From assembly GCA_902767055.1 (NCBI GenBank), contig CACXFX010000042.1, positions 1-9,590 of the forward strand: DNA of 9,590 nucleotides, in the 5' to 3' direction. Within the stretch, counting starts at the first letter, position 1. Each line of letters begins with the position of its first letter. The stretch comes from an uncultured Pseudomonadota bacterium (GTDB lineage: Bacteria > Pseudomonadota > Alphaproteobacteria > RF32 > CAG-239). Of the stretch, positions 1 through 8,031 are shown one piece after another. The translations under genes and the position numbers were made by a program. The notes below the pieces were generated by a model. It was not told the origin of the DNA. It ran no database searches and saw only the letters and a program-made list of their open reading frames with translations.

Positions 1-309
1 AATTTCAAATTTTCGTATATTGCAGGTGATGTGTGGTGGGCGGATAATGCTGCGCTTTTTGCACCATCAAAGCCAAAGCCGCTGATTTGGGGCGATGTTA
101 AACAAAATCCTTGGCTTGATGAATATGATATAAATGATAAAGGCGCAATGGTTGTGGCAAGTTCTTTAGATGAATACAACGATATTAAGGCAAAATTAAA
201 ATTTGTTTCAAAGCCTGAAGTTTTGGTGCTTGAGGCTAAAAACAGGCTCGGCAAAATCAAGAAAAAAACACTTTATTACGGGTTTTACAACGTTTACGGA
301 GAAAGATAA
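1..309 (+). CDS. C-terminal fragment of a probable GT39 (ArnT/PMT-like) membrane glycosyltransferase
   Basis: The reading frame is open from base 1 and ends at TAA 307-309, so 102 C-terminal residues are visible and the start lies outside the window; the GTG at 31 is internal. The fragment begins with NFKFSYIAGDVWWADNAALF, followed by a segment rich in Pro/Lys and a periplasmic-looking alpha/beta tail ending in YGFYNVYGER. A 'Y-x-A-G-D-x-W-x-A-D-N' stretch followed by short sugar-binding-domain-like sequence resembles the soluble C-terminal part of some family 39 glycosyltransferases, which transfer a sugar from a polyprenyl-phosphate donor onto lipid A or protein outside the inner membrane. 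No membrane helix or catalytic loop is visible here, so the family call rests on this resemblance and on the neighbours: a GT2 polyprenyl-phosphate glycosyltransferase starts at the very next base, and a deacetylase-GtrA fusion follows. It could instead be another type of envelope protein. Confidence 0.5.
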   Translation, partial: NFKFSYIAGDVWWADNAALFAPSKPKPLIWGDVKQNPWLDEYDINDKGAMVVASSLDEYNDIKAKLKFVSKPEVLVLEAKNRLGKIKKKTLYYGFYNVYGER

Positions 310-1269
310 ATGAAAAAAGTCAGTATTGTGATTTCGGCTTATAACGAAGAAGGAAATATTGATAAGCTCTATGATGAGCTCAAAGGCGAACTTAAAAAAG
401 TCAAATCGGTCGAGTTTGAAATTTTGTTTGTCAATGATGGAAGTAAAGACGATACTTTTTGTAAAATACAAAACCTTGTTGATAAAGACAAACGCGTCAA
501 AATGGTTAATCTGAAACGTAATTTCGGCCATGAAATCGCAATGACGGCCGGTATGGATTATGCTTTAGGTGATGCGGTTATTTTTATGGATGCCGACTTG
601 CAACATCCGCCGGTTTATATCCCCGAAATGGTTAAAGCCTGGCAAGAGGGCTCAGAGATTGTGCTGACTAAAAGAGTTGATAATGTTGCGACTTCAAAAT
701 TTTATAAATTTTGTGCCAAAACATTTTATTTTATCTTAAATTTGTTATCCGAAACCAAAATACCCGAGAGTATGCCTGATTTCAGATTAATTGATCGCAA
801 ATATGTCGATTTTTTGAAAGGCTTTAATGAACAGGACAGGTTGTTTCGCGGATTGCTTAGTTGGATTATGCCAAATGACAAGGTTAAAATCATTGATTTT
901 GTCGCGCCGGAGCGTTTCAGCGGTACAACAAAATATAATTTTATCAAAAGCTTAAAGCTCGCGATTGACAGCATTACCCAATTTTCGGTCAGGCCGTTGC
1001 ATTTGGCAACATATCTCGGATTTTTTTGTGCCATATGCTCGATTTTGCTTGGATTTCATGTGATTTTTGAGCATTTTGTGCAACATAATCCAACCCCGGG
1101 TTATGCAACGATTGTCAGTGTGGTCGGGTTTATCGGTGCGGTACAGTTGATTACGCTCGGGATTATCGGTGAATATATCGGCAAAATTCATATTGAAGTC
1201 AAAAAGCGTCCGCTTTATTTGGCAGATTTAATTGAACAGAACAGTAAAGGCATTAAACGTGACAAATAA
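310..1269 (+). CDS. GT2 polyprenyl-phosphate glycosyltransferase (GtrB/ArnC/DPM1-like)
   Basis: This 319-residue enzyme probably moves a sugar from a nucleotide donor to undecaprenyl phosphate on the cytoplasmic face of the inner membrane. Its N-terminal GT-A domain (about residues 1-225) shows the SAYNEE motif (9-14), FVNDGS (40-45) and the metal-binding DxD as DADLQHPP (94-101), followed by the family's ERFSGTTKYNF segment (201-211). Two hydrophobic helices (about 231-256 and 266-292) form the C-terminal membrane anchor, and the closing GEYIGKIHIEVKKRPLY block is typical of GtrB/ArnC-like proteins. The length is normal for the family. The ATG directly abuts the upstream stop codon, with GGAG at 298-301 as ribosome binding site 8 nt away. 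The 3' end overlaps the next gene by 11 nt, so the three genes are almost certainly cotranscribed. The sugar cannot be read from the sequence; the downstream deacetylase suggests an N-acetylated hexosamine (inference). Confidence 0.92.
   Translation: MKKVSIVISAYNEEGNIDKLYDELKGELKKVKSVEFEILFVNDGSKDDTFCKIQNLVDKDKRVKMVNLKRNFGHEIAMTAGMDYALGDAVIFMDADLQHPPVYIPEMVKAWQEGSEIVLTKRVDNVATSKFYKFCAKTFYFILNLLSETKIPESMPDFRLIDRKYVDFLKGFNEQDRLFRGLLSWIMPNDKVKIIDFVAPERFSGTTKYNFIKSLKLAIDSITQFSVRPLHLATYLGFFCAICSILLGFHVIFEHFVQHNPTPGYATIVSVVGFIGAVQLITLGIIGEYIGKIHIEVKKRPLYLADLIEQNSKGIKRDK
1246..1250 (+). promoter_or_regulatory. Ribosome binding site that decides the GTG start of the deacetylase-GtrA gene
   Basis: AAAGG lies 8 nt before GTG 1259. 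Starting there gives MTNKVIFNADDFG, which places the conserved NADDFG metal/catalytic motif right at the N terminus, as in YdjC-family proteins. The longer frame from TTG 1232 would add nine unconserved residues and has no comparable ribosome binding site. Confidence 0.6.
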
Positions 1270-2527
1270 AGTAATTTTTAATGCCGATGATTTCGGCATT
1301 TCAAAAGGTGTCAATGCCGCAATCAAAAAAGCTTATGATGAGGGCATTTTGAATGCGGCGAGCCTGATGGTTGCGCAAAAATATGCGAAAGAGGCTGTCG
1401 AGCTTTCAAAAAATATGGAAGATTTAGATTTGGGCTTGCATGTTAATTTAACAAACGAATATCCGATTTTACCGGCAAATGAAATTCCTTTATTGACGGG
1501 AAAGGACGGAAAATTTAAAAACGGATTTGTTAAGCTTTTAATCCTTTCGATATTTAAATCAAAGGAACTGCGCCGAGAAGTTAGGGCTGAAACAGAAGCG
1601 CAAATTTTAAGAGCCGAAGAGATGGGCCTTAAACTTTCACATATTGACAGCCATCGTCATGTGCATATGATTCCGCTCATTTTTAAGGTGATGCTTGAAT
1701 TAAAAGAAAAATATCATATTTCGCGCATCAGAGTGATCAATGAATGTGCTCTTTTAAGTGCAAAAACGAATAAATCCAAATCATATCTTTTCGACGGTGG
1801 CTTGATTAAGTATTTTCTGCTTCGTTTTTTTGCCGTTTTGAACGGATATAAATCAAACACTTATTTTTATACAATGCTTTATACATGTAAACTTTCTTCA
1901 GAGCATTTTCAAAAAGTATTGATACCGTACGGTTATGATCGTGTTGAGGTGATGATTCATCCCTCTATCACCGAAATTGATCAAAATCATAAAGAAGATA
2001 TTTTTGATCAAAACGTCTTGTCACCATGGCGTGATGCCGAACTGAAAACATTGCTAGATAAATCAATTTTGCAAAATTTTGAGTTTGAGGCAAAATATCC
2101 TTATTTGTACGAGCTATATTTTAAGATTGAACGTCTCTGGTTTAAATTGGTACCCGAAAAGTTGAGGTTTTTGTTGGTTGGCGGATTTAATACGGTTTTT
2201 GCCTATGGTGTTTTTGCATTGCTTCTTGAAGTTATAAAATTGCCGTATATGCTTTCACTGATTGTGCAATATTTTATTACGGTCAATGTATCTATTGCAA
2301 CGATGCGTTATTATGTTTTTCAAAGTAAAGGCGATATAATCAAAGAGTTTATCAAGGCATGGGGAGTCTATGCCGGATTGTTCTGTTTTAATTTCGTCGG
2401 GTTGTCATTTTTGGTCGAAATTTGCGGAATTGATCCTTTGTGGGCGCAAGGTATCTATCTTGTTTTTTCAACGATTGTGACATATCTTTTGCATAAATAT
2501 TTTTCTTTTTATAAAAAAATTAAATAA
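1259..2527 (+). CDS. YdjC/NaxD/HpnK-type deacetylase fused to a GtrA-like membrane domain
   Basis: This 422-residue protein has two parts. Residues 1 to about 285 are a YdjC-family carbohydrate deacetylase: NADDFG (8-13) carries the catalytic/metal aspartates, LGLHVNLT (58-65) gives H61, HIDSHRHVHMIP (128-139) supplies the histidine cluster, and MIHPS (232-236) plus WRDAEL (257-262) are late family motifs. Residues about 302-422 form a GtrA-like domain with four hydrophobic segments (near 302-323, 328-350, 365-387 and 393-415) and a basic end. YdjC members include NaxD, which deacetylates undecaprenyl-phosphate N-acetylhexosamine before lipid A modification, HpnK of hopanoid loci and ChbG. 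GtrA proteins are thought to flip undecaprenyl-phosphate sugars. Lying behind a GT2 enzyme and a probable GT39 transferase, the fusion most plausibly deacetylates a lipid-linked sugar and helps move it across the membrane (inference). No frameshift or stop separates the two parts. Confidence 0.85.
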   Translation: MTNKVIFNADDFGISKGVNAAIKKAYDEGILNAASLMVAQKYAKEAVELSKNMEDLDLGLHVNLTNEYPILPANEIPLLTGKDGKFKNGFVKLLILSIFKSKELRREVRAETEAQILRAEEMGLKLSHIDSHRHVHMIPLIFKVMLELKEKYHISRIRVINECALLSAKTNKSKSYLFDGGLIKYFLLRFFAVLNGYKSNTYFYTMLYTCKLSSEHFQKVLIPYGYDRVEVMIHPSITEIDQNHKEDIFDQNVLSPWRDAELKTLLDKSILQNFEFEAKYPYLYELYFKIERLWFKLVPEKLRFLLVGGFNTVFAYGVFALLLEVIKLPYMLSLIVQYFITVNVSIATMRYYVFQSKGDIIKEFIKAWGVYAGLFCFNFVGLSFLVEICGIDPLWAQGIYLVFSTIVTYLLHKYFSFYKKIK

Positions 2528-2579
2528 AAATAAAGAGTTAAGTGCTTAAATAACGGATGAACTTGAAGGAAAATATAAA

Positions 2580-3431
2580 ATGAAGCCCGTTGTCCCGATT
2601 GTCGGAATTTCTAAAATGATTGAGCCTTATGATGCACTGATTTGCGGATTTGATGGGGTTGTCAGTTGTGGGGACGGATTGTCTGCCGAGGCACTTGAGG
2701 CTTTCAAAAAAGTTAAAGCTTTGGGTAAAGAAATCGTTTTGTTTTCAAATTCTGCATTGAGAGTGTCGCAGATGGCAGAGTTATTTGAGGCTTGTTCTTT
2801 TGATTTAAGAATTTTTAAGGCGATGATTACGGCCGGTGAAATTGCACATTATGAATTAAAAAATACGAATCGATTCGGTAAGCGTTATTTTAATATCGGA
2901 CGGAATACCGATGAAGAAATTTTTAAGGGTCTTGATTATCAAAAGGTTTTTGACATCAATGAGGCTGATTTTATTTTTATTTCATCAACCGATGAAGCAA
3001 GACCATTTTTGGAAGATTATTTACCTGAGCTTCAAATGGGGTTAGCCTTAAATTTACCGATGTTTTGTGTCGGTACCGATGTCTCAAAGCATCAAAACGG
3101 TGAAGTTTGCCTCGGCGTCGGAATGATTGCGGAACAATATGCCGCAATGGGCGGAAGAATTTCAGCCATCGGTAAACCCGATGAAAAAATAGTTTTGTAC
3201 GCTAAAGAAGCAATATCAAAAAATGTGAAAAAAATATTATTTGTCGGAGACAGCTTTACAAGTGATATGAAATCTGCTATAATCATCGGTGCTGATATGC
3301 TTCTTATTTCAAAGGGCGTGCATATGTCCGCTTTGGGGGAGGGATATATCCCTGATGTCCAAAAAGTGCGTACACTTGCTTTGAACTATGGCGTGTATCC
3401 GGATTTTGTGATTTCGAAATTTCGATATTAG
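2580..3431 (+). CDS. HAD superfamily class IIA (TIGR01459-like) protein with altered motif I
   Basis: A 283-residue cytoplasmic protein of the HAD class IIA type, which normally dephosphorylates small phosphometabolites; the substrate of the alphaproteobacterial subgroup is not known to me. Motif II is seen in LFSNSA (54-59), motif III Lys in IGKPDEK (197-203) and motif IV in FVGDSFTSDM (221-230), so the fold looks complete, with a C2-type cap between about residues 80 and 195. Motif I is odd: where relatives read D-x-(W/D)-G-V, this protein reads C-G-F-D-G-V (22-27), so the nucleophilic aspartate is replaced by Gly23. It may be a non-catalytic binding protein or act by another route. The ATG has AAGGA at 2566-2570, 9 nt upstream. 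A 52-nt gap separates it from the envelope cassette, and a membrane-anchored hypothetical follows 10 nt after its stop. Confidence 0.8.
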   Translation: MKPVVPIVGISKMIEPYDALICGFDGVVSCGDGLSAEALEAFKKVKALGKEIVLFSNSALRVSQMAELFEACSFDLRIFKAMITAGEIAHYELKNTNRFGKRYFNIGRNTDEEIFKGLDYQKVFDINEADFIFISSTDEARPFLEDYLPELQMGLALNLPMFCVGTDVSKHQNGEVCLGVGMIAEQYAAMGGRISAIGKPDEKIVLYAKEAISKNVKKILFVGDSFTSDMKSAIIIGADMLLISKGVHMSALGEGYIPDVQKVRTLALNYGVYPDFVISKFRY

Positions 3432-3441
3432 GTATAAAAAA

Positions 3442-3972
3442 ATGAAACGTTATGTGATTTTGGTCTTAAGTCTTTTCTTTTTGTTAAAGATTTTGACGGT
3501 ACGCTTGATTGACGTTGATATCAAACGCGTTTGCCCGGTAACGCCGACGACGGATATCGTTTCAAAAACGGAAGCAGAGGTCTTTTTAAAAGACTGGCAG
3601 GCGTACGTTGCGCGCGGGTATGAACAAAAAGTTCCCGAAGATTTTACTTATGACGGGACTGATATTACTGAAAGATTGCCTTGGATCGTTAAAGCGTGGT
3701 TCGAAAAAGAGTGTATTGATGCAAAGCGTTTTTATTATGTTGAACAAAGGTTGCGCAGTGCGTTAAAAGCTTATGATTTAAAAAAACATACGGATAATGT
3801 TATTGCGGTTCTTTCTGCTCAGATGTCGCTTAAAATGGATAAAGAAAAAAGGCAGTGGTACGAAGATATTATCGAACAACAAAAACGCATGTCGGAAGTG
3901 GCCGGTATTGGCGATGAAGAATTTGAATTTATACGCTTAAATGAAATACGTATAAGGGAAATTTTGAAATAA
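3442..3972 (+). CDS. Hypothetical protein with N-terminal membrane anchor
   Basis: I do not recognise this 176-residue protein. Residues 4-23 form one hydrophobic segment after MKR, with no clear signal peptidase site and no lipobox, so it is probably a single-pass anchor with a soluble domain outside. The rest is charged and looks mainly helical, with a Trp/Tyr-rich block (51-105: DWQAYV, LPWIVKAWF, RFYYVEQRLR) and a coiled-coil-like stretch (about 129-176) rich in Lys, Glu and Gln. It has two cysteines, C31 and C91. Only a weak AGG at 3430-3432, overlapping the upstream stop, serves as ribosome binding site, which suggests translation coupled to the HAD gene. The next gene starts one base after its stop, so the two unknown proteins may work together. 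Confidence 0.7.
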   Translation: MKRYVILVLSLFFLLKILTVRLIDVDIKRVCPVTPTTDIVSKTEAEVFLKDWQAYVARGYEQKVPEDFTYDGTDITERLPWIVKAWFEKECIDAKRFYYVEQRLRSALKAYDLKKHTDNVIAVLSAQMSLKMDKEKRQWYEDIIEQQKRMSEVAGIGDEEFEFIRLNEIRIREILK

Positions 3973-3973
3973 T

Positions 3974-4861
3974 ATGACGGAAATTGTCGAACATATATTA
4001 AGCCATCGTGAACCGGATAGTAAGATTTTTGATCACGACGGGGTCGAAAGTTTCTTTTGTGACTTTCCTTTAGGGCTAAAAGAATGGCCTATGGCGGCAT
4101 TTTCTCCTGAAATATCAGTGTCTTACAGCCAAGCATATATTGAAGAAGGTAAGTTTGGTTTTACAAATGCATTAAATTTGTCAGCAAAATTTAAGACTAA
4201 AAATTCTCAATATTTGATTTCTGAAAAAATAACTTATGACGGGAATATCGAAATTGAGTTAAATTCTGTTGTCAGAGAAGGTCAAAAAACACGGCAAAAA
4301 GAAAATTTTATTTATGAATTTATTCAAAAGCACTATCAATTGCTGAAAAATTTAGTAAATAAGACGGAGGTTATGCCAAGCGATGCTTATATTAAAATTC
4401 ATGCACATTCCGGAGAGCTTGAAGGGGTTAAAACCCGCGGCGGATACGTTTGGGCAACTTATGGCTTTGATTTCGCAAATCCCGGAGAGCTTCATGTGAC
4501 AAGAAAAGCATTTCAAAAATATGCCAAAGAGCATGGTCTTGAAATTTTAGCAAAAGATTTGGAACTTTTTAAATATCCGTGTCATTTTTCAGCTTTTAGA
4601 GCAAATCAAAAAGTTGACGGGCAGGATATCGGTAAAGCTTTTATGATGCAATACGAGTGGCAAGGTGTTCTTTATGCCACAATGAAAAAAAATTCTGAGC
4701 TTTTTAAGTATGCATGGCTGTACCATAAACAGGGGAAAAGTATTGCGGAAAACGGTTTGTCAAAAAGTTTTCGGACAATGATGAAAAAGTACAATCAAGA
4801 GCAAAAACAATTTAATTGGCTCAAAAAAGTATTTAAGGCGAAAAAAGCTTTTCGCCGTTAA
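3974..4861 (+). CDS. Hypothetical protein, 295 residues, basic C-terminal tail
   Basis: No family is recognised. The protein has no signal peptide or membrane segment and is probably cytoplasmic. The first 130 residues alternate short beta-like stretches (ISVSYSQAYI, KITYDGNIEIELN). A glycine/aromatic block at about 136-185 (YIKIHAHSGELEG, RGGYVWATYGFDF, HVTRKAFQKYAKEHG) looks like the most structured part, and residues 265-295 form a strongly basic amphipathic tail ending KAKKAFRR that could bind nucleic acid or membrane (inference). It starts one base after the stop of the preceding small membrane-anchored protein; AAGGG at 3955-3959 is an unusually distant ribosome binding site (14 nt). 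Codon use looks like that of its neighbours, so it seems to be a resident gene rather than a recent import. Confidence 0.7.
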   Translation: MTEIVEHILSHREPDSKIFDHDGVESFFCDFPLGLKEWPMAAFSPEISVSYSQAYIEEGKFGFTNALNLSAKFKTKNSQYLISEKITYDGNIEIELNSVVREGQKTRQKENFIYEFIQKHYQLLKNLVNKTEVMPSDAYIKIHAHSGELEGVKTRGGYVWATYGFDFANPGELHVTRKAFQKYAKEHGLEILAKDLELFKYPCHFSAFRANQKVDGQDIGKAFMMQYEWQGVLYATMKKNSELFKYAWLYHKQGKSIAENGLSKSFRTMMKKYNQEQKQFNWLKKVFKAKKAFRR

Positions 4862-6020
<1,159 letters not shown>

Positions 6021-6023
6021 AAA

Positions 6024-7127
6024 ATGATGCCGTTTTTGCGCAAAAACAAAGTCAAACAACAAAATCAAAAAAAACAAATTGATGAGCCCCATTATGCCGC
6101 AATTGATTTGGGGACGAATTCATGCAGACTTGTTATTGCAACGCCGACGCCGACATCATTTCATGTGGTGGAAACATTTTCAAAAATTACGCGCCTCGGT
6201 GAAGGTATCATCAAAGATAATCAGCTTTCAAAGGCGGCAATACGGCGCACTGTCAATACCTTAAAAGTTTGTCGCAGTGTAATGAGCGAATATGCACCTA
6301 TTGTGCGTTCGCGCTTTGTTGCAACGGCGGCTTGCAGACGTGCTAAAAATATTGATGAATTTTTAAGCCTTGTGCAAAAAGAAGCAGGGATTAATTTGGA
6401 AATTATTTCGCCTAAAGAAGAATCTCGTCTTGCGGTTGTTGGTTGTGTTCCGCTGTTAAATCGGAATATTAAACGTGCGCTGATTTTTGATATCGGCGGT
6501 GGTTCAACGGAAATTTCGCTTGCACGTGTGACGGAAGACGGTAGGACTTTTATTGAAGGTTATGTGTCATTGCCATATGGGGTGGTGACGATATCTGAGG
6601 CTTTTCCAAAACAAGAAATGACTAATTTGGCATACAATACGATTATGGAAAGGACACATGATATTCTAGCCGAATTTGATGAAAAACACCATATTTTTGA
6701 GGCGATTGCCAATCAAGAGATACAGGTGATCGGTACATCGGGGACGGTAACGGTTTTGGGGGCTGTTCATTTAGGGCTTTCAAGGTACAATCGTTCGGCT
6801 GTTGACGGTTTATCTGTTTCAAGAATTGATATTGAAAACGTAATCAATAAAATCAAGAATATGGGAGATGCCGGCAGGTGTAAGCATCGTTGTATCGGCC
6901 CGTTAAAAGCTGATTTAACGATTTCCGGCTGTGCCATTATCGAGGCATTGATGACGACTTTCCCGATATCGGAATTAACCATTGCGGATCGCGGTATTCG
7001 AGAGGGTATTTTGCTTGATATGATTCACCATCAAAGACCGCACAAAAAACCATTTAAAAAACGTTATAGAAAATATCCTTATTTTAAAAGAAAGAAAAAT
7101 GACGGGCAAAACAATAGCGAGCATTGA
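6024..7127 (+). CDS. Ppx/GppA family phosphatase (first of a tandem pair)
   Basis: Members of this sugar-kinase/Hsp70-actin-fold family split inorganic polyphosphate (exopolyphosphatase) or convert pppGpp to ppGpp. The 367-residue protein shows the first phosphate loop AIDLGTNSCRL (26-36), RLGEGI (57-62), FVATAACRRAKN (98-109), the catalytic-glutamate region ISPKEESRL (128-136), the second phosphate loop FDIGGGSTEIS (155-165), TSGT (238-241) and the closing ADRGIREGILLDM (321-333). All main motifs look intact, so it is probably active; which substrate it uses cannot be told. It is a short form without a C-terminal HD domain. It has a basic N-terminal extension (1-20) and a very basic tail (334-359, many His/Lys/Arg) that might bind polyanions (inference). 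AAGGA at 6007-6011 lies 12 nt before ATG 6024; ATG 6027 is equally possible. Its 3' end overlaps the second copy by 29 nt. Confidence 0.9.
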   Translation: MMPFLRKNKVKQQNQKKQIDEPHYAAIDLGTNSCRLVIATPTPTSFHVVETFSKITRLGEGIIKDNQLSKAAIRRTVNTLKVCRSVMSEYAPIVRSRFVATAACRRAKNIDEFLSLVQKEAGINLEIISPKEESRLAVVGCVPLLNRNIKRALIFDIGGGSTEISLARVTEDGRTFIEGYVSLPYGVVTISEAFPKQEMTNLAYNTIMERTHDILAEFDEKHHIFEAIANQEIQVIGTSGTVTVLGAVHLGLSRYNRSAVDGLSVSRIDIENVINKIKNMGDAGRCKHRCIGPLKADLTISGCAIIEALMTTFPISELTIADRGIREGILLDMIHHQRPHKKPFKKRYRKYPYFKRKKNDGQNNSEH

Positions 7128-8031
7128 TTTAGGGTCAAATTCTTGCCGTCTGCGTGTCGCAGATGAAAGCGCTCATGTGCTGTTTATGGATTCAAAAGCA
7201 ACAATGCTTGGCGAGGGTTTGGCAAAGACAGGGCTTTTGAGCCAAGATTCTGTTGAACGTGGTTTAAAAGCTTTTGAAGAATTTTCATCGGTAATGGAAA
7301 AATATCATGTTACAAAATATCGTGCCATTACGACCGAAGCTTGCAGAAAAGCTTTGAACGGGCAAGATTTTATCAATATGATTAAAGAAAAAACGGGTAT
7401 CAAACTTGAAATAATTGATGCAAAAGAAGAGGCAAGACTCAATCTCAAAGGTGCAAGTCGAAATGCAAATAAATGCAAACAATATATTGTTGTTTATGAT
7501 TTGGGTGGTGCTTCGACCGAAATTTCGCTTGCAAAAAATGATAAAGATTGTGAAATTTTGTATACAATATCCATTCCATGGGGAGCTCGTAACGCCATGG
7601 AAGCTTATGATTTGAAAGAATTTGATAAAAATAAGGCTTTAAAGCTTCGTGATGATATACAAAAAGAAGTCAAAAAATTTATCAAAAACAGTGACTTTGA
7701 AAGATATCAAAATGATTGTTGCTTGATTGCAACATCGGGTACACCTTTGCGATTGTGTGCCATGGTTAAAGATGACGGTACATATGTCAAGGATAAAAAT
7801 GACGGTGCATCTGTTCTGTGCAAAGATTTTAATCAAGCGATTGAATGCATATGCAAAATGAATTTGAAAGAGCGTGAAAATTGCCCATACTTAAGCGTTG
7901 ACAGAGCGCCGATTTTTGTGGCGGCATGCGTTATTTTTAAGGCAATTTATGATGCACTCGGTTTTGATGAAATGATCGTATCTTTTAAGGGTGCGCAAGA
8001 TGCGATTTTAGAGGAGCTTTGCCATGGCTAA
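7099..8031 (+). CDS. Ppx/GppA family protein, diverged second copy
   Basis: This 310-residue protein is a paralogue of the one before it. It keeps SIDLGSNSCRLRV (8-20), MLGEGLAKTG (36-45), AITTEACRKA (76-85), the catalytic-glutamate segment IIDAKEEARL (105-114), VYDLGGASTEIS (132-143) and TSGT (212-215). It differs from the family in three visible places: the second phosphate loop has GGAS instead of GGGS (A138), the usual drug-like 'RAD' position reads DRAPIFVA (268-275), and the closing 'lReGil' motif is replaced by SFKGAQDAILEEL (295-307). The activity may thus be weaker, altered or lost. It begins inside the tail of the first copy, with only a purine-rich AGAAAG stretch ahead of ATG 7099, so its translation is probably coupled. 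Its stop overlaps the rlmE start by 8 nt. No frameshift or stop is present, which argues that the copy is maintained by selection. Confidence 0.87.
   Translation: MTGKTIASIDLGSNSCRLRVADESAHVLFMDSKATMLGEGLAKTGLLSQDSVERGLKAFEEFSSVMEKYHVTKYRAITTEACRKALNGQDFINMIKEKTGIKLEIIDAKEEARLNLKGASRNANKCKQYIVVYDLGGASTEISLAKNDKDCEILYTISIPWGARNAMEAYDLKEFDKNKALKLRDDIQKEVKKFIKNSDFERYQNDCCLIATSGTPLRLCAMVKDDGTYVKDKNDGASVLCKDFNQAIECICKMNLKERENCPYLSVDRAPIFVAACVIFKAIYDALGFDEMIVSFKGAQDAILEELCHG
8011..8016 (+). promoter_or_regulatory. rlmE: Strong ribosome binding site of rlmE inside the second phosphatase gene
   Basis: GAGGAG lies 7 nt before ATG 8024 and within the last codons of the upstream gene. It is among the best Shine-Dalgarno matches in the window and settles the rlmE start despite the 8-nt overlap. 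Confidence 0.75.

Noticed and set aside
31..309. GTG 31 as a true start of a 92-residue protein
   Set aside because: The frame is open to the window edge and the residues before GTG (SYIAGD) continue the same conserved-looking stretch; this is the tail of a larger gene.
208..531. Minus-strand frame of 107 residues and other antisense frames across the window
   Set aside because: All lie opposite well-supported genes, have hydrophobic or irregular composition typical of antisense translation and lack ribosome binding sites.
1232..1258. TTG 1232 as start of the deacetylase-GtrA gene
   Set aside because: It adds nine unconserved residues and lengthens the overlap with the GT2 gene, while GTG 1259 has AAAGG at the right distance and puts NADDFG at the usual N-terminal place.
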